Source: Canna indica
Taxonomy: Eukaryota; Streptophyta; Magnoliopsida; Zingiberales; Cannaceae
Direction: 5' to 3'
DNA length: 64,000 nt
Assembly (NCBI GenBank): GCA_034359265.1
Contig: CP136892.1
Coordinates: 88,094,001 to 88,158,000 of the forward strand
Every line of letters begins with the position of its first letter. The first letter of the stretch is position 1. The position numbers and the translations under genes were made by a program. The notes below the pieces were generated by a model. That model searched no databases. It was given only the letters and a program-made list of their open reading frames with translations, and was not told the origin of the DNA. This document shows positions 52,467 through 64,000 of this stretch, in pieces.

Positions 52467-53559
52467 CGGCAGGGGAGACGACAGCACGCTGGAATTGGGG
52501 GAATATGATGTAAGAGTTGCAGTGGGCCAGTGGCACAAGCATGTTTTAGGAGGAAGGGAATAAAAAGAGGGGGGTGTTTGGAGGAGAGAAGGGTATCTTG
52601 AGATTTGTCTTCTTGGCTTGCAGTTTTAGCTGATCGTAGAGCACGAGTGCCGGCGTCGTTTAACCTAGACAAGATCGGTATAATGATTAGTGGTGGAAAC
52701 AGATGATCTTTAACCTTAATAGACCAGATCGGTATAATGATAAATTAGTTTGAGCCTAGCGTGTGATATGTTATAGATTTTTTTTTCGTCTGACATATTC
52801 ATTAGTCTGATCTGATATGTGACATATTTATAAAATCTACTTTTAATATAAAGTCTGAAGTCTATTTATAAAATCTACTTTCAATACAAAAATTAAGCAC
52901 GTCGGCCGGTGGCATGTTTATAAAATTTGCTTCTATTATATAATATATATATGCACTGTGCACATCATCTTAACAGGCCTAAACTGATCTGCCAAATTCA
53001 ATAGGCTTTAAATTGACCATGTGTTTGGTTTAATAAGAAAAACATGCATATTTTAAAGTTTGAGTCTTGTTTTATTTTAAAATAGGTTAGATCAGACCAA
53101 GTTAAATACATGCCAGCCCCTGACAGACCGTCTGACCTATTTCCACGCCTATGGACGACTTGATTGGTCCTTCATGTATTAAAAACCTTAGTTGTTATTA
53201 ATTTTATTTCTTCAAACTCTCACGATATAACGTGATCAAAGTTAGAGAAAATTTATCAATTATATGAAGAATACAGTAAAACAATCATAGCGAGAATACA
53301 AGAAGACACTTATGTCTCGTTTGATTGACATGAGAAGTAATTTTTTGTAGAAAATTATAATTCTCATTAATATTTCTTGAGAAATAATAAAAAATATTTG
53401 ATTGACAAAAAATTAATTTACAGAAAGTGTAATTTTTCAACTATTACATATTTAGTTGACCAATATATCGTTCTTTTATAAATTAATATTTTAATTTATG
53501 TATTAGTAAATTTTATTTGTAAATTAATATTGTAACACATATATGTAAAATATATGTAA

Positions 53560-53590
<31 letters not shown>

Positions 53591-55038
53591 GTCAAAAATA
53601 AAATAAAATAAAATAAAATAAATATATGAATAATTCAATAATTATCTAATATCCTAAGGTTGACTACGTAAATTATAAATTGTACGTTAAATACAAAAAG
53701 TGAGACTAATGTTGATTTTTTTAAAAATACAATATAGGATGTGCAATTTACCTATATCCCTTTAGGTAAGTTATTTCTTGCGTTTTGCAAAAATTATACT
53801 TATTGAGAAAATTATACTTTCTGTAAAATGCAAGAAGTGTCAACTAAATAAAAATTCTTTTGACAGATTGGAGAAGAACTTCTTTTATAATTTTTTACAA
53901 AAAATTATATTAATCAAATGAGGTCCTAGTTGATGAGAAAATTGTGTCAATTAAACCAGATCCTATTGATTTCTGATGAAATCATTCTGATACTCTTTTG
54001 ATTCGAGGGGCATTTTTTACCCAGGGATAAGATGTTTGGCACTTGTTATTATTTATGCAGTTGCTCTACTTTCGAGAGGATGACAATTCCTATATGGACA
54101 CGATTGGAAGGTTTTTAATGTGTTATAATGACATCTATGTAGCTTGTTATGATTTGGTCCCAGCTGATCTATAAGCTATCGAAGTACCTAGATTACCTTA
54201 TTTGCAATAAAACAACAATATCCCATTTTTGGAACTCATTATTTTCCTATCTAGTAGATATGCATGAATAGTTTTGTAATATTTATACAATAAATTTTTG
54301 GGCTTTAATATAGTTTATTGAATGCCTTGTCCTTTACGAATTAATTTCCTACGAAACAGGGCCAACGGCCCAATGCTACAAGCCTTGACAATGTTAGCGA
54401 ACATGCAAATTGTAGGAACTCAGCACTGGCATAACAAATTATGGAATCTGCAAGAATTCGAGTGTTATTATCATGATCCAAGAAACTTAAGTGTTACAAC
54501 AACACCAAATGATTATAATCCGTGTTAACCACTAGCAAGACAGAATCCCTGTTGACTTTACAAAAAGTTAATAGTAGTAAGAATCCTAGTTGTTGCCATT
54601 TAGGTTCAAGAACAAGTAAGAAATGAATACTAGAACTCATTTGTAATAAGCAACAAATATACTCACCAAATCAAAAATTCATACAGGTAATGTAACCGAG
54701 TATTCTCTCTCCTCATGGTAATTCTGTGGCGTGCGTGCAGACTACAAAACAATACTTCAAAGTTCCTCTTCAAGTCGGCCTAACTGTCATATCTCGCATT
54801 TCCAATCTAGTGGAAGGTGAACGACCAAACCATGTCGAACACTTTTGGCACATATTTCGATCATTCAATTCTCTGCAAGGAGATGAGCAATATTCACAAG
54901 AAGTGTGCATAAGCAATATTCACAAGAAGTTCCTCGGGCTGGTCAAAGCACAATAAGAACATCTGTCCTTTCAAACACTATCTAGTGCACAAAGGCCGCC
55001 TGCCTAGTCTTTTAGCAATTAATACCAAAACTTTTAGT
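52467..55038. other. Intergenic DNA between LPPE and VPS45
   Basis: LPPE promoter at the left and VPS45 3' flank at the right. A MITE-like element (53313-53927), a (TA)n run (about 53566-53590) and an (AAAAT)n run (about 53598-53622) lie inside. Open stretches at 54322-54528 and 54726-54956 match no family I know and are not called. Confidence 0.5.
53313..53927. mobile_element. MITE-like inverted-repeat element (about 615 bp)
   Basis: Left end TGTCTCGTTTGATTGACATG then TAATTTTTTGTAGAAAATTATAA; the right end reverse-complements to CCTCATTTGATTAATATAAT then TTTTTTGTAAAAAATTATAA. Second-level inverted blocks (AGAAAGTGTAATTTT near 53435 and ATTATACTTTCTG near 53811) support a foldback structure. 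The 'GTTTGATTGACA' type end is common among plant hAT/Harbinger MITEs, but the family and target duplication are not settled. Confidence 0.65.
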
Positions 55039-58000
55039 TTAAACAACACTGCTCGTGCGTGATATGCTTTGTGCCTCTTCTAAGTCCTTTAAGAACCTGC
55101 ATTTTCCCCAAAGACATTATAGTTAGATATTATTACTTGCTTCTCTATAATATGATGAAACATTGTAAAGCAGAACAATGAATCTTGTTCTTCTTAGTAA
55201 TGAAATCAGTAAAATATCGTTGTACAAATACAACTCAGCACATAATATAACCATCAAAGTGCAATATGTTATGGTGTACATTCCACTCTCTCACAAATAT
55301 GACAACAAAAATGTCCATCTATGTTCTCCATTATAGTCAAAACATTCAAAGATAAATTCATAAGTGCTCCATGTACTTGGGTTTTATTCAGGTATATTAT
55401 ATGACCAGCATATAAACCAAGTTGTCATAAATAATGCTCAATGAGGAAATGGGCATCACCTGACCATAAATTCCCCCACCTATAAGATAATAAACTTGCA
55501 TTTACTCGATAAATTTGGTTCGTTGATTGACAAACTAACAGATTCTCCCTTGAGAGGGTAGAATAGCAAACATAGTAAAAGCCACCAAAATTGAATGTCA
55601 AGAGAAAACCAGCATAAAAAAATGCAACATACCTCTTGGAATTTAGGATCACAGAGCCTCCAAGTATGAAACGTGTTCCAGAATTTGTAGAATTATACAG
55701 GGCCACAGTACGCGCCTCCTCATAAGTTGTTCCTCCAACAATGAATATCACTACATCCTGAGGTCTGCATCAATACAGTTATATAAATAACAGGCCTTAC
55801 ATTAAGAGTCATGACAACAATAAAATGGAGTGGGGAAAACATTCAGTTTTCAGATACAGTTAACAGGTTATTGTATCAGAAGTTTCCTTGAGCAATTTGT
55901 CTTGATGCAGCTACCGTGACTGTGATACTATAAGGGAAAAATTTAGAAACAAGATCAGTTAAGGCTTTTGTTAGAAGTGATGCATCTAACAAGCATTTTC
56001 CTATTCAGGGAGAAGAAAATGACTCCCAATTGATGACTAAAAATTTAACTACTAAATTAAACCAACTAAGTCATTAAGCAAGATCCACATATTCCACCTC
56101 AAAAAGTGGGACACTATGGCTTGATGATGTTGTTTATAACGATATATTGACAATCATAACCAAGTGCCTGAGGTTTTCAATCAAACTTCCAGAACATTTT
56201 AGATTTGTAATTGATTACTTAACACAGTGGATAATCCTTTGTTTTAAAAGTTTACAAAACTAATGCAGCCAATCTATTGATCTATGTTCTCCTGAAATTC
56301 TGGTCAAGGTTTCTTGATATCTTGAATTCAATATTTTTTATAATTTACAATTTCTTTATTTTGATTGAGATTAACAGTACGAAAATCAGCTCAGTGACAA
56401 CGATCTCTAGCTTCCCATTCGTCTTTCAAAGAATCAATTGTTTCCTAGCATGATCTCATCCACATACAATAAGGTCTAAGATGGTATTTGAAGCTGCTAC
56501 TTTAAACATACAAACTTGTACTAGCCTATTAGGCAATTACCATATTCTGCCTACACGAGCAAATGCTTGGTATTAGGTATCTATCTTGTTCGTCCTATCA
56601 ACCACTTAGGCAGGAAACATGCTCCAGGCTCAATGTCCTAACCCCAAGCCCCTACTCTTCTGAGTACCATATAATCATTTATTGAAAATGTTTCCAAATG
56701 TTGCTTAATCTGTATCCTTTACTATTCAGCTTCAGATAACAAAAGGCTTGTAAACTACCAACTTTTATGCAACTGTTAAATTATACTCAACAACAAGCTA
56801 ACAGTCAGTCTTGATTCTTTATTTTCACAAAGCTACTCAACTTTTAAGGAATATAGAAGTGTCATGCTAACCTCCCCTGTTGGAAGTGATTGCCAACAAA
56901 TGGATAGTCAACATCTCGCAGTCTTCCTTTGATGATGCTTTCCATAGTTTGAAATAGAAGTGGCTGGTGTTGTGTGTAGACATTCTCAACACCCTGCAAT
57001 AACATCACTTAAATATTTAAAGAGTTATACAGTGATCAAAGATAAATTTTTTAATGACAAACCTTAAGTCCACGAGCCATATTGCGAGCAATGTTTAGAA
57101 GATCACGGTTTCCAAATAGGTCTCCAGTTCTCTTATCAATTCCGGCTTGCTTTAAGAGGAACTGGACAAGCTGTAAACCAAGAAAATGAACTTATCAAGT
57201 ATCTCAATAAAGTATGTTAAGGAATAAGAATGAATTGCAAAATTGCATATATCTCCTTAAATGTCTCCTAAAATAATTATATTTGCCATTCTAAAATTTA
57301 GTTTATCATATATCCTTTAAACTTATGAAACAGTGTATAGATATCCTTGTAAAACACAAATATTTGCATAATGCATATGCCATTGCATTTAATCTCTATT
57401 AGTTTAATTCGAATTGTAATATTGAAAGTCCAATTATTACCAATGTCATTGTTTCCACTTATACAAGTTCATTTCTAATCTCTTATAAATATAAAAGTAT
57501 TTATAATGTAATTATGATTTTATTTATTACAAAAAAAATTAATACTAAATAATCAATCACCAATTGTTTCAATATTTGATAGATATTTTTGTTCAATGCA
57601 ATTGAAAAAGATTAGATAGAAAAACCAAAATCTGTGATAAAAAGTTAAGGGAAAAAGAGAAATATAAGAAATACAATATCTATAATATTATTGTAGAATT
57701 ATTTTAGGTATTTAATCATTTATGATTAATTAATTCAAATTAACTAGTAATTGCCATTTTTATGATTAACTTGAGATTATTTGACAAATACAAATGATAT
57801 ATAACATTTATGGAAACTTTATATTTAGAGGGATGAATATGCATTATCAAATTTTATACTTTATTGTAGCAAATATGGGAAATTGAAAATCACTAAATGA
57901 ATAGATCATATCTTTTCTGATGGTGCTTTTAGATGGAATGACAATATCAAAAAGTTAAGTTGGTATAGAGGTGGCAATGGGCCATGCCTGGGCCGGCCCA

Positions 58001-61000
58001 GGCTCGGGCAGGCCCGGCCAATATTCGGGTCGTGTCTAGCCCGGCTCGGTCCGGTCAGTATTCGAGTCGTGCCTAGCACGGCCCGACATTTTAAAGGGAA
58101 GGCCCAGCCCGAGCCTAAGCCCGCCCCTTCAGGCTCAGGCTAGGCTCGGGCCGGCCCGAATAGTTAAAAAGTATTTTTTTTTTTGCAGGTGGTGGGATTC
58201 GAACCACCAACCTCTACCACTATTTGAGATGAACTAACCACTGTACTAAGATTCAATACTTGTTTGTATATATTTTCAGTGGAATAGTAAGGTTACTACA
58301 CTAGTCTGGCCTAGCCAAGCTTGCTGGTGCAGGGCAGGTCTGGCCGGGCCCGGGCCGAGCACGGCCCACGTGCCCAAGGAGTGAGCCCAGCCCGCCCCTT
58401 GGGCACAGACGGGCCAGGCCAAGCACGGCCCATTGCCACCTCTAAGTTGGTATGGTAACAAGGGGAAGAACAAGAAGTTTGAGTCTTGTCCAGGCCACAT
58501 TTTTTACAACAAAAAATTCAAGTGCACATGTTGGGCCTGGGCTAGTTATATCTATCCACCTACACATGAATAATATAAATGAATAAATCATATCAAGTGA
58601 TGGTGATCAAAAAGTTAAGAAAGGGCGTAAAAGCATGGAGACGGTGTATGCTAAATATCAGTTTAAGTCCACAAGCTGGTATGCATGCAGGTGGCGAGCC
58701 TTTTAAAATTCTAGTAAGATGCATCAGCATCAAAGCAGAGAATTATACAAGGGAAAAAGGAAAGATCCACTTCCAATTGCACTCATCCAACTCAGTGAAT
58801 CTTTAGAAGAAACAAAAGCAAGGTTACATGTGATTACAAGAACTGCTCAAGGTTTGCTAGGTATTTTAATAGGATATGTTCTATTTGGGAAAGATTTTCT
58901 GCACGATATTTGAAAGAATTAAAGAGGGAATAATTAATTGGAATAAGGTGACAATGTTGCCTAATATCATCATGTTGCCATGGGAGACAGGTGTCAAGGA
59001 GAACAGTATCTAATTACTATAAATTTCTACACCTATGAATAACAAGAAAAATATATGGATGGTATGCATCCGTACAACCATTGTATACTATACCGGTCCT
59101 TCTGTTTCACCAATAGGACAAGACAAGATATACGATAGGATAAGGTATGAGCGATACCGCTCCCGGGGTTGATGTCATACCGAGCGGTATCGCCCGGTAT
59201 GATGCAACGGCTCTTTTTAAAAGCCGTTGCTACAGTACCCGACAACACCCCAAACGGCTATATAGCCGTTTGGGGCAGGATTTAAGGTTGTTTGGGGTCT
59301 TTATAAAGATCCCAAACATTTATGTGTTATTGGAGTTATTTTTAATAGCAAAAACAAAAAAAAAATGTTCACCAGCCAGTATGCCTTTTTCGTACCGGCC
59401 TGTACCGTGTGTCGGTAGGTACGGTACCGGTACATACCGGTACCGATCACTGACCGAGATCGATAACGGTACCGGTACCGGTATTTTAAACCATGAATGG
59501 GGGATTAAAAACTTGCCCCACATTCTATCCTCCTCTATCTTGTGAAACAAATATGCTCCAAAAGTTTAGGTACACCAGATAATAAATTTAAAAAAGAAGG
59601 TTTCTGAAAAAGAGAAATAAAGTTAACAGCTAAAGCCTACCAAAATATGATTGTTATAGATTGAAGTAGAATGGGAGATAGTTTGCTAAAATTACCCCAG
59701 GCTTGTACTTTGCAGAACGAGAGGCTAATTTGTTAAAAAGCTGCATCAACTGAACTGGACTCTCTTTCTCATAACGCAGGGCATATAGCATTACTAGACG
59801 TAAACGATCAACATCAGAAATACTTTCATCATTGAGAAGATTGGTAACAGCCTGAAAAAAATATAAAACACCATCTCAGACACTGCCTTAGCAACAACAC
59901 TAGGTCCATAGCTACAACAGAAATTTTTTGCCAAGTTCATCAGAATCAAATAAAGAGAAAATAATTTTCACATATGACAATTAAATAAATACTAAAAAAA
60001 TTAATTGGATAGTTCACCAGAAGGAAAAGAAACCAAGTATCTTATTTATTGGAAAATGAATACAAATTCCTAAAGTTGTAATTGTTAACAAGTTTCAATT
60101 CATAACTCAATCTCTCCCTTTATATATCTTTTCATTTCATTATATAACAGATTTACTGAAAGAAACCATTCCAAACAAGGTAAGAAATATCAGTCTCGAA
60201 CCAGTATTCAGTAATAAGAAAATAAAAAAAGGAAGGTGAACCAGTCGAGTTTAATGTAAAATTGTTTTTAAATTGTTTAAAGTTGTTTAATGAGAACAAC
60301 AAATGCCCAGTACGCTTTTTTGATATCTAATATTGTTTTACACATAAAACACACAAAGAAAACTTACCATATTTACAGAGTAACTGGATCACTCGCATAC
60401 CATTGAGTATACCCTGTAAAGGGTGGTACTTCAAACCTTGATTGCAAATCATATTGTGGAAATCATAACTCGCTTACTGACTTGAAATCCACGTCAATTA
60501 GGTATTATGGTCCAAGTTATATTCAGAACACATCAAATAATACTATAATAGTAATGTGTGATGTTAAATGTAATCAGTTTGTCCATAAGTAATGGAATAA
60601 GATCCTCTGCAATCTCCATGGAGGTTCTAAGTGGATAATAGATGGAAGAGCAAAAGATGGATAGAATCTTAAAAGTTTGATGGTTGTTTAGAAGAGAACT
60701 TCTGGGTTTTCCACAGAAGATTTTCTGTTGTGAGAATAAAGCATGATTTACCACTAAATCATAAATAAGTAATATAAAAAAAAGATAATAAGATAAACAG
60801 TTGCTACTCTGATTTTTTTAAAAGAAAAAGACAATAGATGAAAAAAAAGTGAATATAGAATCAATGTGTTCTTGAGACAAACTGGCAAAGTCTTTTGGGC
60901 TCATATGGTAACTAAAATTATCAACTTCTGTCAAAAGTGGTGTATGGAATAGCAAATATTTTTGTCAAGTTCTAAAATTTACCAAACTCATCCAAGATCA

Positions 61001-63172
61001 GTTGTAGGATATTCTATGTTAGTCACTGTCTTAGTCAAATAAACATTTACAAAATACCTCAAATGCTGCCACTTGTCCACCATTACATGCAAGCTCTTGT
61101 TCTGTTTGTGAAACTGTCATGAGTTTCCGCTCATCAACAATTCTGCTCATTTCTGTAACCATAGTTACATGCTTTGAAACATTTCCCTGCATCTTTCGGT
61201 ATTCAGGGTAGTTGTTCACGAAATTGGCCATGTCCTCTAGAAAGGAAACAAGAGAAATCCATAAAAATAAATCATGAAATTCCTGTAATTCTAATGTTAT
61301 TCAAACATAAGAGTAGCAAACTCCAATATCTACCTATTGTTTGTATATTCTGATTACTCTTTGCAATCTGTTGGAATTCATCGACCATTGTCTTAATATT
61401 CATTCCAAGATCTCCAAAATTCTCATACATATTAGCTTTAAAGAAGCCATCTTGTTCTGATGAGAGCACCACCTCCTGTGTCAGGCCAACCACAAGTAGC
61501 CTTGTTAAAGATATATATAAATCATGCAAGAAGGAGAGATAAGTAAGATGATATAGCATCACAACCTGCTGATCTTTGGAGACTTTACCAATGTTCCGTA
61601 GATCTACTTTATTATCTACAATGCCAATGAGCTCATGAACCATGGCCTATGAAGAAGATATAGAAATATGTAGTTTGCTTGTTTATTTGGATGATAAATA
61701 CAATTAGGAAGAACTTGGATTTAAATTTTTGCCAACTTTACTTGATATGTCCACTGGTTCAGTAAGGGTGTAACAGGATCATCCCTCCTATCAATTACAA
61801 GCAACAATGGAGAGAATTCTGTACGTCTAAAATCAAACAGGCCGCTTTCCTGCTCATACATAAGCTTCTGCAGAATTACAAAGGAGTTAGAAAGAAAGTT
61901 CTACCAGACATGATAAATATGCAGGAGAAGGGGGCAAAAGAGATGCATCACACTAGAGAGGTCATATTCTGCAAATTAATCTACGGTAAATGGTATTTAC
62001 TTACAGCAGTATCTTGTGCTATTCTTTTAGCAATATCTGAGGCCCGTTGATACCTAATAACAGGACGGCGTTTAAGTGCTAAGAAAACTGCAGCAATGCC
62101 ATCAACTGATCGATCACAAAAACTTTGGGAACTTGCAGGATCTGCCACTGCTGGGAGCATGTACATGTGATTCATTTCCATGTTTAAAGTGAAATGGTAA
62201 GGATCGATGGCACAAAAGTCAGCAAAAAATTCCTGTGTTGTCAAGAACAGTCAATTATGAAAGGAAAAATGAAGAATACAGAACTTACTTGAAGCATAAG
62301 TTAAAGGTACAATATATTCTAAACAAAAAATCAAGAGAAACTTCACTGATAATGATAGATGAAAACAAATTCAACATTCAGTCACAAGATTTGGTAATGG
62401 TATGCTTTTTTTACAAATTAATTATATTAAATCACTGTATTATAATTAATAATTCATGCATACAAAGACATACAATTAGGTGCTGAAGCCTTGGCCATAG
62501 CCAACATGGCTGGATGCACCCATCTAAGCTATTAGAATTCAGTAATCGTATGTTACATGGGGTTGCAATGGAAGTTCTTAATCAATAATAGTAGATGCAC
62601 CACACACATATATGCACATGATCTTCAATGATTAATATATTTATCAATAATATACATGTGTTATGTTAATTTCTAAAAGTGTCTTTCTTTTGGATCAATA
62701 AGAACTAAAGTTGTCAAGGAAGTAAAAGTCAACTTGAGAACAAGTTATATAGCAGCTATTTTCATGTAGAACGGTCATAATACTATAATGTAGACAGTAA
62801 ATGCAACTTACTTGAACTTGATGGACAACTTCTTGCTCATCCGAGTCAGCAAGTACTTGAATCTGGGTAATCTTCAAGATGTTGGAGAAAACTACACAAA
62901 TGCAAAGCTACTAAGATTTTAAATATATAGCTTATAACCTAAACAAGTTATTGATTGAAAGATCTACAACACATACACAAGTGATATTCTCCAAATCTGG
63001 GGTTAGCCAATTGACGTCGTAATTTCTGAATATTGTCTGATGTCGGACGTAGAAAGTAAACTGCTTTTAGGTGGGTCATTGGTTCCTTTGACATGGAATC
63101 AACAAGCTCTACCAAAAAAACTTCCTTCTTAAGTAGTTCTGATTGACTATAAGCCACACTTACAATGCTGAC
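55039..63172 (-). CDS. VPS45: VPS45, Sec1/Munc18-family trafficking protein (5' end missing)
   Basis: Twelve coding exons on the minus strand: 63172-62977, 62891-62812, 62232-62005, 61867-61742, 61646-61566, 61475-61334, 61236-61058, 59851-59696, 57170-57063, 56993-56872, 55764-55633 and 55096-55039. They total 535 residues, all junctions in frame. VPS45 binds trans-Golgi syntaxins (SYP4 class) and steers SNARE assembly for vacuolar sorting. Landmarks: [20 protein letters not shown] at the first exon, [70 protein letters not shown], then [20 protein letters not shown] and a final FLKDLEEAQ. Family members are about 570 residues, so roughly 34 N-terminal residues lie in an exon right of 64000; I found none in 63173-64000. 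Confidence 0.95.
57966..58444. mobile_element. Non-autonomous hAT element in a VPS45 intron
   Basis: 479 bp, ends TAGAGGTGGCAATGGGCC and its inverted copy GGCCCATTGCCACCTCTA, flanked by a perfect 8-bp duplication AGTTGGTA (57958-57965 and 58445-58452), the hAT signature. The interior is unusually GC-rich (about 57985-58160 and 58330-58430), made of GGCCCGGGC-type palindromic words. No transposase. It carries a tRNA-like segment (see separate entry). Confidence 0.92.
58186..58250 (-). ncRNA. tRNA-like / SINE-like Pol III segment inside the hAT element
   Basis: On the minus strand, TAGTACAGTGG (58248-58238) fits the Pol III A-box consensus and GGTTCGAATCC (58205-58195) fits the B box, at tRNA-like spacing. 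A run of A follows directly after CCACCTGC, then TTTTT, as in a short tRNA-headed SINE with tail and terminator. The segment does not fold into a proper tRNA (no matching acceptor stem seen), so it is a tRNA relic or SINE, not a working tRNA gene. Confidence 0.5.
59090..59500. repeat. Palindrome-rich intronic patch (CGGTAT and GGTACCGGTACC words)
   Basis: Contains inverted pairs such as GCGATACCGCTC / GAGCGGTATCGC (59151-59190), GCAACGGCT / AGCCGTTGC (about 59203-59230), CCCCAAACGGCTATATAGCCG-TTTGGGG (about 59247-59276, a perfect palindrome) and several overlapping GGTACCGGTA words at 59420-59480. It looks like the terminal or subterminal region of an unclassified transposon, but borders and family are unknown. 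Confidence 0.6.
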
Positions 63173-64000
63173 CTGCAAGTTACATAACGTCATAATATAT
63201 GCAAAAAATCCTGAAAGTTTGCCATAAGTGAAATTCAGCTTCTCTTGTGGTGCTGCATTGAAGTTCACAATGACAAACTTCTCCACAAAAGGGACATAGA
63301 AAGGACTTCAAACTACCATCACTTTAAATTTAGAATATGATATTTTCGTGTTTAATTCTAGCTGATGGCAAGTGATCAATAAAACAAAATTGTAGATTTA
63401 CTTGGAACTTCTGAATCACTTGAAGTCTTGAACTATAAATAACTTTTCTGGATTCCTTCTCATGAAACTCTGAGAAAATCTGATAATAATTTTCCTCAAA
63501 AAAAGTGAGAGATCAAATATCCTGTAATCTTTGTGAAACCTTTAGTATCTGAAGAAATTAAAGGAGAGAAAAAATCTTTCGTGGGGTTAGAAAAGATCAC
63601 CTAACAACAAGCGTCAATATATGTTCCTTTATAGCTTACTGTTTTTTTATACAATCCTAAGAATTAGCGCCATTCTTCGTTCTCTTCTAACAACAGTAGC
63701 CTAAACTCCACCTTCGATATATAATCAGAACTTTGATTCAAGCAATCAGGCAATTCCATTTATTTCGGAAAATAAAAGGAAAAGGATACCGTGTCATCTT
63801 CAGAAAAACAAAATCAGGAAAGCGAGGCTAGAAATGTTTCACGCCCTGACGATCGACCCGATCCACGGCGCAGAAAAGGAGATCCGAGCGATAAATAACA
63901 TAACAACGAGATACTACAGATAATTGATCCACAAATTGTGCTATGGTGGTAAAGAGGTTACTACGGAGAGAAATAAGATCCAAGAAATGGGTACCGTGTG
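63173..64000. other. VPS45 5' intron and window edge
   Basis: No coding exon continuing the VPS45 N-terminus was found here. The sequence is most simply intron. The slightly GC-richer stretch near 63830-63890 could be the start of the promoter or leader region of the gene. Confidence 0.4.

Noticed and set aside
54322..54956. Two open frames downstream of VPS45
   Set aside because: Short, no known motif, and separated by stops. They could be an exon pair or repeat debris; evidence is too weak to call a gene.
58186..58250. A functional tRNA gene
   Set aside because: A and B boxes match, but I could not find an acceptor stem or proper anticodon arm, and it sits inside a hAT element with an A tail. 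Recorded as tRNA-like only.
62977..63286. VPS45 beginning at an upstream frame (MEKFVIVNFNAA...)
   Set aside because: The extension crosses a good TTGCAG acceptor at 63174-63173 and does not resemble the SM-protein N-terminus. The true first exon should lie beyond the window.

Overview
This is a nuclear segment of an angiosperm genome. Spliced eukaryotic genes with GT-AG introns, plant-specific families (polyphenol oxidase with DWL/KFDV domains, a chloroplast-type ornithine carbamoyltransferase, LPP-epsilon), CACTA transposons and an AT-rich intergenic background all point that way. GC-rich 5' exons beside AT-rich introns suggest a monocot, but I cannot name the species.

Region 1 (1-25.9 kb) is accessory and rearranged. 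It holds two paralogous polyphenol oxidase (PPO) genes on the minus strand (11996-13672, intronless; 20523-22390, one intron) and, between them, a two-exon gene for an 87-residue one-helix protein (17487-17913). The upstream flank of the first PPO (about 13.8-16.7 kb) recurs in pieces at 0.35-2.06, 6.9-7.56 and 10.66-11.0 kb, so an older PPO unit probably lies, or lay, left of the window. That left flank has been split by two related CACTA transposons. One (2803-6910) has both termini and a TTT target duplication but an inactivated, internally deleted coding region. The other (7823 to about 10.66 kb, opposite orientation) lacks one end but keeps an open five-exon TnpA/Transposase_24-like gene. 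The intact PPO flank carries a roughly 1.1-kb foldback element that the other flank lacks. MITEs and a LINE relic fill much of the rest.

Region 2 (25.9-64 kb) is a conserved housekeeping block: RER1 (Golgi-ER retrieval), 20S proteasome subunit alpha-1/PAF, ornithine carbamoyltransferase (arginine synthesis), all minus; then a plus-strand tail-anchored coiled-coil protein of unknown function; then LPP-epsilon phosphatidate phosphatase and VPS45 (SM protein), both minus. VPS45 runs off the right edge, lacking only its short 5' coding exon. Exons were rebuilt from splice sites and reading-frame continuity. Introns hold tandem repeats, a non-autonomous hAT element with a tRNA-like Pol III promoter inside, and a GGTACC-palindrome-rich patch. 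The housekeeping genes are not an operon and need have no common pathway. The main biological themes are the secretory-type PPO cluster and the transposon-driven restructuring around it.
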